A stretch of 21,901 bases of DNA from Nitrospirota bacterium (GTDB taxonomy: Bacteria; JACPQY01), in the NCBI GenBank assembly GCA_016180645.1, contig JACPAV010000052.1:1-21901 (forward strand), in the 5' to 3' direction. Below, piece by piece: positions 21,415 to 21,901 of this stretch. Below the pieces are notes generated by a model. The model did not search any database. It was not told the origin of the DNA and was given only the letters and a program-made list of their open reading frames with translations. Positions within the stretch are counted from its first letter, which is position 1, and every line of letters starts with the position of its first letter. Made by a program: the position numbers and the translations under genes.

Positions 21415-21795
21415 ATCATCCTTCAGGCCGGAAAAGAATCGCATGAGGGTTTGGCCCGGGCGGTACACGCCCTTCTCTATGCCAAGGAACTCAAGCTAAA
21501 AGGCCACGAGGTTGTATTGGTTTTTGACGGCGCCGGAACGGAATGGGCGGAGGCGTGGAAGCAACCGGACCATAAGCTACATGCGAAGTATGAGGAGTTG
21601 CGGCAGATGGGCATCGTGGAGGAACTTTGCGATTTCTGCTCGGGGGCATTCAAGGTGAAAGACGGCCTCAAACAGATGTCGGTTGACACACTCGTTTCTG
21701 AATTCGAAGGTCATCCAAGCCTCGCCAAGTGGATCAGCCGGGGGTATGAGGTGTTGATTCTCCAGATAACCTGCTTGTGGATCAATGGACCGTAA
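21415..21795 (+). CDS. DsrE-like family protein, non-canonical or lost start
   Basis: The protein reads ...FLIILQAGKESHEGLARAVHALLYAKEL, GHEVVLVFDGAGTEWAEAW, CDFCSGAF, EGHPSLAKWISRGYEVLIL, a typical small DsrE/DsrF-fold protein with a CDFC pair. Such proteins handle protein-bound sulfur or are general redox proteins. Homology begins at 21409, yet the open frame (from 21322) has no ATG, GTG or TTG before 21451, which is well inside the domain. AGAGGA at 21403-21408 is correctly spaced for an ATC at 21415. A frame error or a rare start would explain this. An ATG at 21362 is out of frame. The last ten residues (QITCLWINGP) are unlike the family, which usually stops near GYEVLIL. Confidence 0.7.
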   Translation: MILQAGKESHEGLARAVHALLYAKELKLKGHEVVLVFDGAGTEWAEAWKQPDHKLHAKYEELRQMGIVEELCDFCSGAFKVKDGLKQMSVDTLVSEFEGHPSLAKWISRGYEVLILQITCLWINGP

Positions 21796-21901
21796 GATAC
21801 TGAGCTCGACTTTTGCCATTTTTCCATGCTGTGTGAACATCACTTCACGAGGGAAGGCCATTTCCACGCCGTGAATGTTGAGACAGGAGCCGTTTTCCGG
21901 T

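Noticed and set aside
21577-21867. Minus-strand frame at the right edge
   Set aside because: Most of it is antisense to the DsrE-like gene. The first about 30 residues looked protein-like, but without sequence beyond the window this cannot be supported.

Overview
The window is GC-rich, densely coded, and reads as a Gram-negative bacterial chromosome fragment, probably from an uncultivated or environmental anaerobe or facultative anaerobe. The evidence is lipoprotein signals, beta-barrel proteins ending in aromatic residues, c-type cytochromes, a sigma-54 activator, an ECF sigma factor and two in-frame UGA codons that look like selenocysteine. A Desulfobacterota/Methylomirabilota/Nitrospirota-like lineage would fit, but the sequence does not fix the taxon.

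Region 1 (1-6000, minus strand). A tightly overlapping gene string runs PiT phosphate transporter -> a fused radical SAM/SPASM + ArsM-type arsenite methyltransferase -> TVP38/TMEM64 membrane protein -> FAD disulfide oxidoreductase without the mercuric reductase C-terminal cysteines. It may handle arsenic, with arsenate entering through Pit and As(III) being methylated and perhaps further elaborated.

Region 2 (6100-12900, minus strand). This is a periplasmic/outer-membrane redox cluster: a histidine-rich beta-propeller lipoprotein, a cupredoxin lipoprotein with an unusual Cys/His ligand set, a diheme cytochrome c, a small lipoprotein, and two beta-barrel proteins that each start with one CxxCH heme motif, with a cyclic-nucleotide-binding-like gene between them. 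The propeller + cupredoxin + cytochrome combination resembles a nitrous oxide reductase or thiocyanate dehydrogenase type copper enzyme split into separate polypeptides. A good sigma-54 promoter (TGG-TACGGCGGT-TGC) and two 16-bp palindromes 33 bp apart lie upstream of the propeller gene.

Region 3 (12889-16030, minus strand). A PAS histidine kinase and an NtrC-family sigma-54 response regulator overlap. They are the obvious candidates to act on that promoter. One palindrome overlaps the kinase stop codon.

Region 4 (16100-18360, plus strand). This holds an ECF sigma factor, a small zinc-finger anti-sigma, a selenoprotein of the GrdB-related family (UGA at 17465-17467 followed by a perfect 8-bp hairpin) and a YdjM-like membrane protein.

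Region 5 (18455-21901, plus strand). An IS3-family element (about 18779-20307) is inserted in a monoheme cytochrome c gene. Removing it with one copy of a 3-bp CAT duplication restores a continuous 168-residue reading frame. Downstream are a DsbA/FrnE-like protein with UPFC in place of CPFC (UGA at 20784-20786, with a downstream hairpin) and a DsrE-like protein with no normal start codon.

Short palindromic elements with a shared two-hairpin design lie at 1-56, 8021-8146, 10455-10604 and 18354-18454. The last two are the same element in opposite orientations. No tRNA, rRNA or CRISPR array was seen.
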